Shown here: positions 24,448-32,750 of the stretch, piece after piece
Layout of the letters: each line of letters starts with the position of its first letter
How positions within the stretch are numbered: the stretch's first letter is position 1
Assembly (NCBI RefSeq): GCF_003991875.1
Contig: NZ_CP031423.1
Coordinates: 3,348,001-3,412,000 of the forward strand
Direction: 5' to 3'
DNA length: 64,000 nt
Origin: Microbacterium lemovicicum
GTDB lineage: Bacteria > Actinomycetota > Actinomycetes > Actinomycetales > Microbacteriaceae
Made by a program: the position numbers and the translations under genes
Notes under the pieces: model-generated
The model's input: the letters and a program-made list of their open reading frames with translations, nothing else
The model's database searches: none
What the model was told of the DNA's origin: nothing

Positions 24448-24470
24448 GCACATGTCCTCCCGATCCGCAC
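24431..24470 (-). repeat. Diverged copy of the 38-bp repeat found at 451-563
   Basis: On the minus strand it reads GTGCGGATCGGGAGGACATG then TGCGAAAGGGGAGGGCGGAT. The units at 451 and 526 read GTGCGGATCCGGAGGAGATG then CGGCGAAGCGGAGGATGC. It overlaps the clpB terminator. Another half-repeat, GAGGAGTTGTGCAG (24395-24408), lies next to it. Confidence 0.55.
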
Positions 24471-24538
24471 GCGCAGACGCGCCGCGCGCGCAACACGCGC
24501 GACACGCGCCGACGCGCCACACGCGCCGCAATGGCGGC

Positions 24539-26746
24539 TCAGTCCTCCTCGAGGATCGCCTCGATCACGTCGTCGTCGCTGTCGTCGGGCTCCGGCGCGC
24601 CCGGCCCGTCGCTGGTCAGAGCCAGCGTGGAGCCGTCGGCCGCGACATCCACCCGCACGACGTCGCCGTCGTGCACGCGTCCGCCGAGGATCGCCATCGC
24701 GAGGCGGTCCTGGATCTCGGACTGGATGAGGCGCCGCAGCGGCCGCGCTCCGAAGAGCGGATCGTAGCCGCGCTCGGCGAGCCAGGCGCGCGCGTCGGGG
24801 GTGACGGCCAGCGCGAGCCGCCGGTCGCGCAGCCGCCGCTGGAGCGCGAACACACTGAGCTCGACGATCTGGGCGAGATCGTCCTGCGTGAGGGCCTGGA
24901 AGATGACGATGTCGTCGAGCCTGTTGATGAACTCCGGCTTGAACGCCTGGCGCACCAGCGCGTTCACCGACTCGCGCTTCTGGTCGATCGACAGCGTCGG
25001 ATCGATGAGGATCGGCGACCCGAGGTTCGAGGTGAGGATCAGCAGCACGTTCTTGAAGTCCACCGTGCGGCCCTGGCCGTCGGTGAGGCGCCCGTCGTCC
25101 ATGACCTGCAGCAGCACGTCGAAGACCTCGGGATGCGCCTTCTCGACCTCATCGAGCAGCACGACGGAGTAGGGCCGACGGCGCACCGCCTCGGTCAGCT
25201 GTCCACCCTGCTCGTAGCCGATGTAGCCCGGAGGCGCACCGACGAGGCGCGAGACCGAGTGCTTCTCGCCGTACTCCGACATGTCGATGCGCACCATGGC
25301 GTGCTCGTCGTCGAAGAGGAAGTCGGCGAGCGACTTCGCGAGCTCGGTCTTGCCGACGCCCGTCGGTCCGAGGAAGAGGAACGAGCCGGTCGGACGATCC
25401 GGGTCGCTGATGCCCGCGCGCGAGCGGCGGACCGCGTCGGACACCGCCTTCACAGCGTCTTTCTGCCCGATCAGGCGCTTGCCGAGCTCGGCCTCGAGGT
25501 GCAGGAGCTTCTCGGTCTCGCCCTGCAGCAGCCGGCCCACGGGGATGCCCGTCCACGCGGCGATGACCGCGGCGATGTCCTCGTCGGTCACCTGGTCGTT
25601 GACCATGCGGTCGCCGGCGGGCTCCTCGCGCTCGGCGTCGACGAGCTGCCGCTCCAGCGCCGGGATCTCGGCGTACAGCAGCCGCGAGGCCTTCTCGAGG
25701 TTGCCCTCGCGCTGCGCGCGCTCGGCCTCCATGCGGGCGGCGTCGAGCTTCGTCTTGAGGTCGCCGACGCGGTTCAGCGACGCGCGCTCGCGCTCCCACC
25801 GCGCCTGCAGCTCGCCGAGGCACTCCTGCTCGGTGCGGAGCGTCTCGCGCAGCGCGGCCAGTCGCTCCTTCGAGGCGGCGTCCTTCTCTCGCTTGAGCGC
25901 GAGCTCCTCGAGCTTGAGCCGGTCGACGTGGCGCCGCAGCTCGTCGATCTCGAGCGGGGCGGAGTCGATCTCCATGCGCAGCCGCGAGGCGGCTTCGTCG
26001 ATGAGGTCGATCGCCTTGTCGGGCAGCTGCCGCGATGGGATGTACCGATGCGACAGGGATGCCGCGGCCACCAGCGCCGCGTCGGCGATCGCCACCTTGT
26101 GGTGCGCCTCGTACCGCTCTTTGAGTCCGCGGAGGATCGCGACGGTGTCCTCGACGGTGGGCTCGCCGACGTAGACCTGCTGGAAACGGCGCTCGAGCGC
26201 GGCATCCTTCTCGATGAACTCGCGGTACTCGTTGAGGGTGGTCGCGCCGATGAGACGCAGCTCACCGCGCGCGAGCATGGGCTTGAGCATGTTGGATGCC
26301 GCGACCGAGCCCTCGCCGCCGCCCGCGCCCATGAGCACGTGCAGCTCGTCGATGAACGTGATGACCTGGCCGTCGGACTCGGTGATCTCCTTGAGCACGC
26401 TCTTGAGGCGCTCCTCGAACTGCCCGCGGTACATCGCACCGGCGACCAGGGCCGAGATGTCGAGCGTGACGAGCTCCTTGTTCTTCAGCGACTCCGCGAC
26501 GTCTCCCGCGACGATGCGCTGGGCGAGACCCTCGACGACGGCCGTCTTGCCGACGCCGGGCTCGCCGATGAGCACGGGGTTGTTCTTGGTGCGCCGGGTG
26601 AGCACCTGGCTGACGCGACGGATCTCGCTGTCCCGCCCGATGACGGGGTCGAGCTTGCCCTGGCGGGCGCGATCGGTCAGGTTGATCCCGAACTGCTCCA
26701 GAGCGCTCTGCGCCTCCTCCTGCCCGGGCTGCTGTGTGGCGTTCAT
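24539..26746 (-). CDS. clpB: ClpB-type AAA+ disaggregase lacking the N-terminal domain
   Basis: A 735-residue chaperone that works with DnaK to dissolve protein aggregates. Both ATPase modules are present: Walker A1 GEPGVGKT (61-68) and Walker A2 GPTGVGKT (near 470), with Walker B1 [11 protein letters not shown] and B2 [13 protein letters not shown]. The long coiled-coil M-domain between them (roughly 290-410) defines ClpB rather than ClpC/A. Residue 1 is only about 20 residues before the first AAA+ module, so the usual ~140-residue Clp-N domain is absent. AGGAG precedes the ATG. A perfectly spaced HspR box lies 36 bp upstream. Confidence 0.93.
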   Translation of the reverse strand: MNATQQPGQEEAQSALEQFGINLTDRARQGKLDPVIGRDSEIRRVSQVLTRRTKNNPVLIGEPGVGKTAVVEGLAQRIVAGDVAESLKNKELVTLDISALVAGAMYRGQFEERLKSVLKEITESDGQVITFIDELHVLMGAGGGEGSVAASNMLKPMLARGELRLIGATTLNEYREFIEKDAALERRFQQVYVGEPTVEDTVAILRGLKERYEAHHKVAIADAALVAAASLSHRYIPSRQLPDKAIDLIDEAASRLRMEIDSAPLEIDELRRHVDRLKLEELALKREKDAASKERLAALRETLRTEQECLGELQARWERERASLNRVGDLKTKLDAARMEAERAQREGNLEKASRLLYAEIPALERQLVDAEREEPAGDRMVNDQVTDEDIAAVIAAWTGIPVGRLLQGETEKLLHLEAELGKRLIGQKDAVKAVSDAVRRSRAGISDPDRPTGSFLFLGPTGVGKTELAKSLADFLFDDEHAMVRIDMSEYGEKHSVSRLVGAPPGYIGYEQGGQLTEAVRRRPYSVVLLDEVEKAHPEVFDVLLQVMDDGRLTDGQGRTVDFKNVLLILTSNLGSPILIDPTLSIDQKRESVNALVRQAFKPEFINRLDDIVIFQALTQDDLAQIVELSVFALQRRLRDRRLALAVTPDARAWLAERGYDPLFGARPLRRLIQSEIQDRLAMAILGGRVHDGDVVRVDVAADGSTLALTSDGPGAPEPDDSDDDVIEAILEED

Positions 26747-26781
26747 GTGTTCTCCTGAAGTCTCCGCAGGCCGCCTGCAAA

Positions 26782-26802
26782 CTTGAGCCTGTCTGACTCA
26801 AG
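26782..26802 (-). promoter_or_regulatory. HAIR element (HspR-binding inverted repeat) upstream of clpB
   Basis: CTTGAGC-N7-ACTCAAG matches the HspR consensus CTTGAGT-N7-ACTCAAG with one mismatch and exact spacing. HspR itself is encoded at 40127-40582. Its location just upstream of clpB implies heat-inducible derepression. Confidence 0.88.
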
Positions 26803-26859
26803 TTTATCAGGCGAACGGATGCTGCGGCAAGGACGTCCTGCGAGACGCCGCCGGGCGCG

Positions 26860-27852
26860 TCAGGCCACGAGCTCCGGCGTCGACGCGGCGTCCTCCGCGC
26901 GCAGACAGCTGAACGTCGCCCGGTAGGCGGTGGGCGTGGTGCCCAGCGTGCGCGCGAAGTTCTGGCGCAGGACGGCGGCCGAGCCGAAGCCGCTCTCCCA
27001 CGCGATGCGGTCGAGCCCGAGGTCGGTCTTCTCCAGGAGCCGCTGCGCGTGGATCAGCCGCTGACGTGCCAGCCACGCGGCGGGCGTCGCGCCGAAGTCG
27101 GCCTTGAAGCGCCGGGCGAAGGTGCGCGGCGACATGTGGGCCTTGGCGGCGAGCTGGTCGACCGACAGATCTTCGCGCAGGTGCTCCACCATCCAGTCGG
27201 TGACCGGCGCGAGCGACAGCGAGGCGACGGCCGGCAGCGGCTTGTCGATGAACTGGGCCTGCCCTCCGTCGCGCTGCGGCGGGACGACCATGCGGCGCGC
27301 GATGACGTTGGCCATCTCGGCGCCGAGCTCCTGGCGGAGCAGGTGGAGGCAGGCGTCCAGTCCCGCGGCGGTCCCGGCGCTCGTGATGATGCGTCCGTCC
27401 TGCACGTAGAGCACGTCGGGGTCGACCTCGATCGCGGGATACATGCGCGCCATCGTGTCGGCGTACATCCAGTGCGTGGTGGCGCGACGCCCGTCGAGGA
27501 TGCCGGAGGCGGCGACGACGAACGCACCGCTGCACACGGTGAGGATCCACGCACCGCGCTCGTGCGCGCGGCGGATCACGTCGGCGACACGGCGATCGAT
27601 CTGCGCCCACGCGTCGCGCGGCACCGGGGTGACGACGACGAGGTCGGCCCCGTCGGCGAACGCCAGATCGTGCTCGACGTTGATCGAGAAGCCCATGTTG
27701 CTGGCGACGACTCCGGGCAGCGGAGTGACGATGCGGAAGTCGAAGTTCGGGATGCCGTCGTCCGAGCGGTCGAGTCCGAACGCCTCGCACGCGAGCCCGA
27801 ACTCGAAGGGCGCGAACCCGTTCTGGACGATGACGGCGACGGACTTCATCAT
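26860..27852 (-). CDS. GlxA-family transcriptional regulator (DJ-1/PfpI plus AraC HTH)
   Basis: A 330-residue regulator. Residues 1-190 form a DJ-1/PfpI-like amidotransferase domain with the nucleophile-elbow Cys in LTVCSGAFVVAASG, and residues 220-310 form a double AraC helix-turn-helix (VDQLAAKAHMSPRTFARRFK; LDRIAWESGFGSAAVLRQNF). Homologues such as ArgR of Pseudomonas and GlxA-type activators control amino-acid or quaternary-amine metabolism; the ligand here is unknown. The ATG at 27852 has GGGGAG upstream. No obvious target operon adjoins it. Confidence 0.9.
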   Translation of the reverse strand: MMKSVAVIVQNGFAPFEFGLACEAFGLDRSDDGIPNFDFRIVTPLPGVVASNMGFSINVEHDLAFADGADLVVVTPVPRDAWAQIDRRVADVIRRAHERGAWILTVCSGAFVVAASGILDGRRATTHWMYADTMARMYPAIEVDPDVLYVQDGRIITSAGTAAGLDACLHLLRQELGAEMANVIARRMVVPPQRDGGQAQFIDKPLPAVASLSLAPVTDWMVEHLREDLSVDQLAAKAHMSPRTFARRFKADFGATPAAWLARQRLIHAQRLLEKTDLGLDRIAWESGFGSAAVLRQNFARTLGTTPTAYRATFSCLRAEDAASTPELVA

Positions 27853-27957
27853 GGCGACTCCCCGCTCTCCCGCGTCGGAGCGGACTGGCAGTAATCCGAC
27901 GCTTCATGTCCATCCTGCCAGTCGTGGCCGAATCCGCGCAAGCGTAGCGTTCCTGCC

Positions 27958-28074
27958 ATGTTCATCGTCATCCTCATCGCCGCCCTGTCCGTCGTCGCCG
28001 TCATCCAGACCGCGGTCGCGCTGCGTCGCGACGGCTACCACCAGGTGCCCACCGACCGCACCCGCCTGCCCTGA
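27958..28074 (+). CDS. Tiny single-pass membrane protein (38 aa)
   Basis: It starts at ATG 27958, 7 nt after TAGCGT (27945-27950), the leaderless arrangement used by many real genes here. The 38 residues are one hydrophobic helix (MFIVILIAALSVVAVIQTAV) followed by a short basic tail ALRRDGYHQVPTDRTRLP. The promoter position and the sensible topology support a real gene. Function unknown. Confidence 0.55.
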   Translation: MFIVILIAALSVVAVIQTAVALRRDGYHQVPTDRTRLP

Positions 28075-28127
28075 TCGCGGGAGGCTCCCTAGACTCGGCC
28101 TTCTCCGCAGTCGAGAAGAGGCCACCG

Positions 28128-28595
28128 ATGTCGACTCCCCCGCCCTCCGCGCCGCGCCCCGCCGACGGACCGGCGTCCGCCGGCCCCTACGGCGTCCCTC
28201 CCGCCCGTCCGAGCCCCGCGCGCGGCTACGCGCCGCCGACCTTCGGCTCCACCGCGCCGGCCACCGGACGCGGACCGGCGACCCGCAACGTCCCGGGACT
28301 CGTGTCGCTCATCCTGGGAGCTGCGACCCTGCTGTGGAGCTTCGCCTTCGTCTTCGTCCAGGCCGTCGCGATCGCGAACACCTCGCCTTCCGCCGTCGGC
28401 GCCCTGTCGGTGGTGAATCTGACGGTCCAAGGCCTGCTCTCGGTCGCCGGACTCGTCTTCGGAGTCATCGGGCTCGTGATCCGCGATCGGCCGCGCGCGA
28501 TCGCGGGCATCGGCACCGGCCTCGCGAGCGCGGGACTCGTGGGCGTCGCCGTGGGCCTCGCGTTCCCCCTCGTGATGGGACTCGCGTACTCCTGA
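28128..28595 (+). CDS. Pro/Ala-rich N-terminus plus membrane domain protein (DUF4190-like)
   Basis: A 155-residue protein. The first ~55 residues are a disordered Pro/Ala/Gly-rich stretch. Two or three hydrophobic helices follow: VSLILGAATLLWSFAFVFVQ, NLTVQGLLSVAGLVFGVIGL and GLASAGLVGVAVGLAFPLV. The pattern resembles small DUF4190-type membrane proteins of actinobacteria. GAGAAGAGG upstream of the ATG is the ribosome-binding site. Function unknown. Confidence 0.7.
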   Translation: MSTPPPSAPRPADGPASAGPYGVPPARPSPARGYAPPTFGSTAPATGRGPATRNVPGLVSLILGAATLLWSFAFVFVQAVAIANTSPSAVGALSVVNLTVQGLLSVAGLVFGVIGLVIRDRPRAIAGIGTGLASAGLVGVAVGLAFPLVMGLAYS

Positions 28596-28611
28596 GTCCC
28601 AGCCGGCCGGC

Positions 28612-29907
28612 TCAGGCCGCGCCGAGCACTCGGCGGTACACGTCGATCATCGAGGCCGTGCGCGAGGACTGTCGGAACTCCTCGCGCACGCGCGCGGACG
28701 GCTGCACGGCGTTACCCGCGGAGATGTCTGCGGCGGCCGCGCGCACGGTGGCGGCGAGCGCGCCGATCGAGGCGTCGGAAGCGGGCGGCGCGGCATCCAC
28801 GTCTCCGCCCACCGCCCAGAAGCCGGTGCCGAGCTCTCCGGCGAGGTCGGGGTCGCTCACGACGGCCGGGGTGCCGAGCGCGGCCGCCTCGAAGATGGTC
28901 ATGCCCTGCGTCTCGAAGCCGATCGACGTCTGCACGACCGCGTCGGCAGCGCGGATGCGCCGGAGCGTCTCGGCGTAGGGCAGCCGGCCCGAGAAGCGGA
29001 CGGATGCCGCACCCCGCGTCCGCGCGACGAGTCGCCGCGCCGCGGCGAGCTGTCCTCCGCCGCCGATCACCTCGACGTCGGCGTCGACGCCCGACGCCGC
29101 GACGGCCTCGAGGAAGGGCAGCAGGCGCTTCTCGGGGCTCATCCGGCCCACCCAGACGAAGCGCGGCCGGCCCGGCGCGCGCTCGTCGGGCGTGCTGCGC
29201 AGCACCTCGTCGAGGAGGTCGTCGTCGATGCCGTTCCAGACCACGTCGACCCGCGCCCCGACGGTTCCGCCGGGCACGGCGCCGTGGCCCTCCAGCCGCC
29301 GGGCGAAATGGGCGGAGGGGGTGGTGACGGCCTGCGACCGCCTCGCGAAGGTGCGGAGGAACGCCCAGCCGTCGCGACCGGCCGGAGCGCCACCACCGGC
29401 TCGCCGGCCACCGGCCCGCCCGCGGTCGGTCTGCCCGCGGGCGCCTCCGAGCGCTCGGCGCTGCCAGGCGTTGAGCACGCGGAGCACGAGCCCGGGGAAG
29501 GGCGCGGTCGCCTCGATCCCCACGTCGACGCGGTTGTGCATCGTGTGCACCACCGGCAGGCCGTGGCGGCGGGCGAAGCGGTGGCCGAGGAACGCCCCCC
29601 AGAAGTCCGCCTGCACGTGCACGATGTCGACCGGCGGTCGCCGCGACATCCGGTCGTCGATCACGCGGTCCGCGCGGGAGCCGGGCCAGACGAGGGCGTA
29701 CTCGCGGTCGAGGGTGATGGGCATCGACGGGATGTCGAGGTACGCAGCATCCGGAGCCGTCTGTCGCGCCCGCGCGCCGTGCAGTGCCGGCGCGACGATG
29801 GTGACCGTGTGCCCGGCCTTCTCGAGGAACCGACGCTGCAGACGCATCGAGACCTGCGCGCCGCCCGAGGTCTCGACGTGCTGGTCGCCGAACATGACGA
29901 CGTGCAT
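28612..29907 (-). CDS. GT4-family glycosyltransferase
   Basis: A 431-residue GT-B enzyme. The N-terminal MFGDQHVETSGGAQVSMRLQ loop and VDIVHVQADFWGAFLGHRFA are acceptor-side motifs. The C-terminal nucleotide-sugar half has RFVWVGRMSPEKRLLPFLEA and GFETQGMTIFEAAALGTPAV, the E-x7-E type motif. An unusually Arg/Gly/Ala-rich insertion (RALGGARGQTDRGRAGGRRA) sits near residues 150-175. The ATG is 2 nt after the stop of the upstream glycosyltransferase, so the two act in one operon, probably adding successive sugars to a lipid or polymer. Confidence 0.87.
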   Translation of the reverse strand: MHVVMFGDQHVETSGGAQVSMRLQRRFLEKAGHTVTIVAPALHGARARQTAPDAAYLDIPSMPITLDREYALVWPGSRADRVIDDRMSRRPPVDIVHVQADFWGAFLGHRFARRHGLPVVHTMHNRVDVGIEATAPFPGLVLRVLNAWQRRALGGARGQTDRGRAGGRRAGGGAPAGRDGWAFLRTFARRSQAVTTPSAHFARRLEGHGAVPGGTVGARVDVVWNGIDDDLLDEVLRSTPDERAPGRPRFVWVGRMSPEKRLLPFLEAVAASGVDADVEVIGGGGQLAAARRLVARTRGAASVRFSGRLPYAETLRRIRAADAVVQTSIGFETQGMTIFEAAALGTPAVVSDPDLAGELGTGFWAVGGDVDAAPPASDASIGALAATVRAAAADISAGNAVQPSARVREEFRQSSRTASMIDVYRRVLGAA

Positions 29908-29909
29908 CC

Positions 29910-31127
29910 TCAGCCCGGCAGCGGTTCGTCGCGGTAGAGCGCCTCGAAGGTGTCGAGCGTGCGGTTGATGTCGTGGATGACGACGCCGTCGAGAGAGGCC
30001 TGCTGCATGCGGAGCCGCTCCTCGGGGCTCGCCGTCAGCACGTCGGTGAGACGGGCCGTGAGCTCCTCGACGTTGCCCGGCTGGAACAGGTAGCCGTTCT
30101 CGCCGTGCTGCACGAGGTGCGGGAGGGCGACCGCGTCGGCCGCGACGATCGGGAGTCCGGACGCCATCGCCTCCATGGTCGCGATGGACTGCAGCTCGGC
30201 GATCGAGGCGATGGCGAAGACGCTCGCGCGGGAGAGGAGCGCGCGGAGGTCGTCTTCGGACGTGCGCCCGTGGAAGGTCACGCGGTCGTCGAGGCCGAGC
30301 TGGTGCGTGAGCTGCTCGAGGTTCTTGCGCTGATCGCCGCCGCCGACGATGTCGAACGTCGTGTCGAGCGCGGGATCGAGCCGCGCCATCGCCCGCAGCA
30401 CGAGCTCGATGTGCTTCTCGGTGGTGAGGCGGCCGACGAACACGATGCGGTTCGCGTCACGCGGCGTGAGGTCGGGCGTGTAGTTCGTCGCGTCGATGCC
30501 GCAGCTGATCGGGATCACGCCGCGGATGTCGACGGTGCGCTCCAGGAAGTCGGCGGCCTTGCGCGTGGGCGTCGTCACGGCGCGGGTGAGGTCGAAGGTG
30601 CGCTTCGCGTCATCCCAGGCGAGCTTGACGACGATCTTGTCCAGCACGGGCGGGAGGGTGGTGAAGTCGACGATGTTCTCGGCCATCACGTGGTTCGTCG
30701 CGATGATGGGGATGCCGCGCTTGTGCGCCTCACGGGCCAGCCCTCGGCCGATCACGATGTGCGACTGGATGTGCACGACGTCGGGCTTGATGTCGTCGAG
30801 GATCCGGCGCGCGTAGTGCTTGACCCGCCACGGCCACACGAAGGTGAGCCAGTCGTGCGGGGCGTACCGGTACGACGGGAGTCGGTGCATGGTCATCGGC
30901 TGCCCCTCGATGACCTCGGTGAATCGGCCGTGATTGCGGTGACCGTCGCTCGGAGCCATCACGTGCACGTCGTGGCCGCGGGCGACCAGGCCCGCGGCGA
31001 GGCGCTCGGCGAAGCGGGCCGCGCCGTTGACGTGGGGCAGGAAGGTGTCGGCGCCGATCAGGACGCGCAGGGGCCGACGGTCGTCGGCGGGTCGCGCGTC
31101 GGGGGCGGGCGTCGCGGGGGTGCTCAC
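29910..31127 (-). CDS. GT4-family glycosyltransferase
   Basis: A 405-residue GT-B enzyme. The N-terminal GADTFLPHVNGAARFAERLA and KPDVVHIQSHIVIGRGLARE, and the C-terminal IVFVGRLTTEKHIELVLRAM and SIATMEAMASGLPIVAADAV, match the family that includes mannosyltransferases acting on lipid acceptors in actinobacteria. The start is GTG at 31127 (V-STPATPAPDARPADD); longer reading would run through non-coding DNA antisense to the next gene. First gene of a two-gene glycosyltransferase operon. The sugar and acceptor are inferred only at family level. Confidence 0.87.
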   Translation of the reverse strand: MSTPATPAPDARPADDRRPLRVLIGADTFLPHVNGAARFAERLAAGLVARGHDVHVMAPSDGHRNHGRFTEVIEGQPMTMHRLPSYRYAPHDWLTFVWPWRVKHYARRILDDIKPDVVHIQSHIVIGRGLAREAHKRGIPIIATNHVMAENIVDFTTLPPVLDKIVVKLAWDDAKRTFDLTRAVTTPTRKAADFLERTVDIRGVIPISCGIDATNYTPDLTPRDANRIVFVGRLTTEKHIELVLRAMARLDPALDTTFDIVGGGDQRKNLEQLTHQLGLDDRVTFHGRTSEDDLRALLSRASVFAIASIAELQSIATMEAMASGLPIVAADAVALPHLVQHGENGYLFQPGNVEELTARLTDVLTASPEERLRMQQASLDGVVIHDINRTLDTFEALYRDEPLPG

Positions 31128-31280
31128 GGGCTGCTGATGCCTATCTCTGCGGCGGGAACGGGGTCGCACGAGGTGCTGCATTCGCACCCCGACTCTACCC
31201 GAGGGCTCCGGGGGCGCCCGGCGGACGGGCCGCAGCGGCGCCCATCCGCCCTCCCTGCGGCCGCCCCGTACGCTGGTGGC

Positions 31281-31874
31281 ATGCCACGACTCCAGGCCGA
31301 CGCTGATCCGGGCCGGTGGGTGCCGGTCACCGACTCCCTCGGCCTGCGCGGGCGTCGCCACCGGAAGAAGGCGATCCGGATGCTGCTGGGTCAGGCCGGC
31401 CTCGCCGTCGGCGCCGAGGGGCGTCCCGGCGGAGGCGTGGCCGCCTGGGCGATGAGCCAGGCGGCGCCGTTCCTCATGCGCCGGGCGGCGGGACGGGTGC
31501 TCGCGTGGGTGTGGAAGTCCGACCCCGACCTGCTCGTCGTGGTCGCCCAGCTCCAGGTCGCGACCCCGCAGCTGCGCACGGCACGGGCGATGATGCCCAT
31601 GGAGTACGACGACACCGAGAACTTCCGCGGAACCCACCTCGGCGTCGGCGAGAAGCTGGCGATGCCGCTGCCGCCCGAGCCGCGCACGCCGCCGTTCGCC
31701 ACCTACACCTGGGACACCGGCACCCACTTCGTCACCGTGACGGCCGTGTGCTCCGACCGGGAGCGCTTCGGCACCGTCATCGGCGACGTCGACGCCCTCG
31801 CGCGCACCCTGCGGGTCGTCGACGATCTGGCCGTCGGCGAGTCCGCCACCGTGCTGCGCCTCGATCCCGCGTGA
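31281..31874 (+). CDS. Conserved hypothetical protein (197 aa)
   Basis: I do not recognise the family. The N-terminal third is basic (RGRRHRKKAIRMLLGQAGLA), followed by a helical Gly/Ala-rich region, then a folded part with many aromatic residues (MPMEYDDTENFRG, PFATYTWDTGTHFVTVTAVC). It lacks a signal peptide or clear membrane helix. The start is leaderless: TACGCT at 31269-31274, then 6 nt, then ATG. Its stop overlaps the GTG of the SfLAP-like gene, so the two form an operon. Confidence 0.7.
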   Translation: MPRLQADADPGRWVPVTDSLGLRGRRHRKKAIRMLLGQAGLAVGAEGRPGGGVAAWAMSQAAPFLMRRAAGRVLAWVWKSDPDLLVVVAQLQVATPQLRTARAMMPMEYDDTENFRGTHLGVGEKLAMPLPPEPRTPPFATYTWDTGTHFVTVTAVCSDRERFGTVIGDVDALARTLRVVDDLAVGESATVLRLDPA

Positions 31875-32515
31875 CCGAGCTCCTCGCGCTGCCGTCGGCG
31901 CTCGGCGTCGCGCTGAGCCCGATGGCGCTGGTGACCCTCGTCCTGCTGCTGCGCAGTCGCCGCGCGCGCGGCGCCGCCGGGGGGTTGCTCTTCGGCTGGG
32001 CGCTCGGCGTGGTCATCGTGCTGGCCGTGGTGGGGTTCTTCGCGGTCGTGCTTCCTCCCGATCGGGATGCTGCAGCCTCGGCCCGCGGCACCATCCACGT
32101 CGTCGCGGGCGTGCTGCTCCTGCTGCTCGCGCTGCGCGCGTGGTGGGCGCGGCCTCGGGACGCCGACGAGCCCGAGCCGCCGACCTGGCTGCGTGGGGCG
32201 GACAGCGCGACCTTCGGGCTGGGCTTCGCGCTCGGCTTCTTCCAGTCGGCGCTGAATCCGAAGAACCTGCTGCTGCTGATCGCGGCAGGCCTCGCCATCG
32301 CCGCCGAACCCGACCGGCCGATCGGCCCGCTGCTGGCGCTCGTGGCGCTGATCGCGGTCGTGGCGTCACTCGCGCTGGTCGTGGTGCTGGTGATCGGTGA
32401 TGCGCGGCGTGAGCGGCTGCGGATGTGGCTGGTGAGGCGCGGATGGGCCGTGACCGCGGCCGTGTCGACGATCGTCGGCGCGGTGCTGGTGCTGGCCGGG
32501 CTGCTGGGCGCCTGA
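31871..32515 (+). CDS. SfLAP/GAP-family integral membrane protein
   Basis: A 214-residue protein with six hydrophobic helices; the first is PSALGVALSPMALVTLVLLL and the middle conserved segment is GFALGFFQSALNPKNLLLLI. This matches the Sap/sulfolipid-1-addressing (GAP, LysE-like) family, members of which help export glycolipids in mycobacteria. Substrate unknown here, though two glycosyltransferase genes lie divergently upstream. GTG start overlapping the previous stop (GTGA). Confidence 0.8.
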   Translation: MTELLALPSALGVALSPMALVTLVLLLRSRRARGAAGGLLFGWALGVVIVLAVVGFFAVVLPPDRDAAASARGTIHVVAGVLLLLLALRAWWARPRDADEPEPPTWLRGADSATFGLGFALGFFQSALNPKNLLLLIAAGLAIAAEPDRPIGPLLALVALIAVVASLALVVVLVIGDARRERLRMWLVRRGWAVTAAVSTIVGAVLVLAGLLGA

Positions 32516-32708
32516 CGGGAGTTCGACTCGCGGCGCGCTCTCGATGAGCGTGATGGGCGAGCCTGTGCCGCGAGGTCCGCACGACCGACGTGACCCCGCG
32601 GCGCCCCAAACGCCCCATCCGGCCGCACCCGCACCACCGGTCGTGCAGACGTCGCGCTGAGCCGCGACCCGACGACGAACGTCACGCCGAGCCGCGACCT
32701 GACAACAG

Positions 32709-32744
32709 AAGAGGGGCGGATGCCGCAGCATCCGCCCCTCTTCG
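32709..32744. terminator. Bidirectional hairpin terminator with GGATGCCGCAGCATCC core
   Basis: GAAGAGGGGCGGATGC-CGCA-GCATCCGCCCCTCTTC: a perfect 16-bp stem with a 4-nt loop. It lies 6 bp beyond the stop of the minus-strand ABC exporter operon and also downstream of the plus-strand SfLAP gene, and would serve both. Confidence 0.75.
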
Positions 32745-32750
32745 CCCGTG

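Noticed and set aside
23753..26758. Open frame of ~1000 codons on the plus strand across the clpB region
   Set aside because: It is antisense to clpB, whose motifs are unambiguous; the antisense protein has no recognisable domain. High GC content opens long shadow frames.
31128..31727. Upstream extension of the second GT4 gene
   Set aside because: It would run antisense to the hypothetical gene at 31281. The domain starts at residue ~20 of the chosen GTG-initiated protein.
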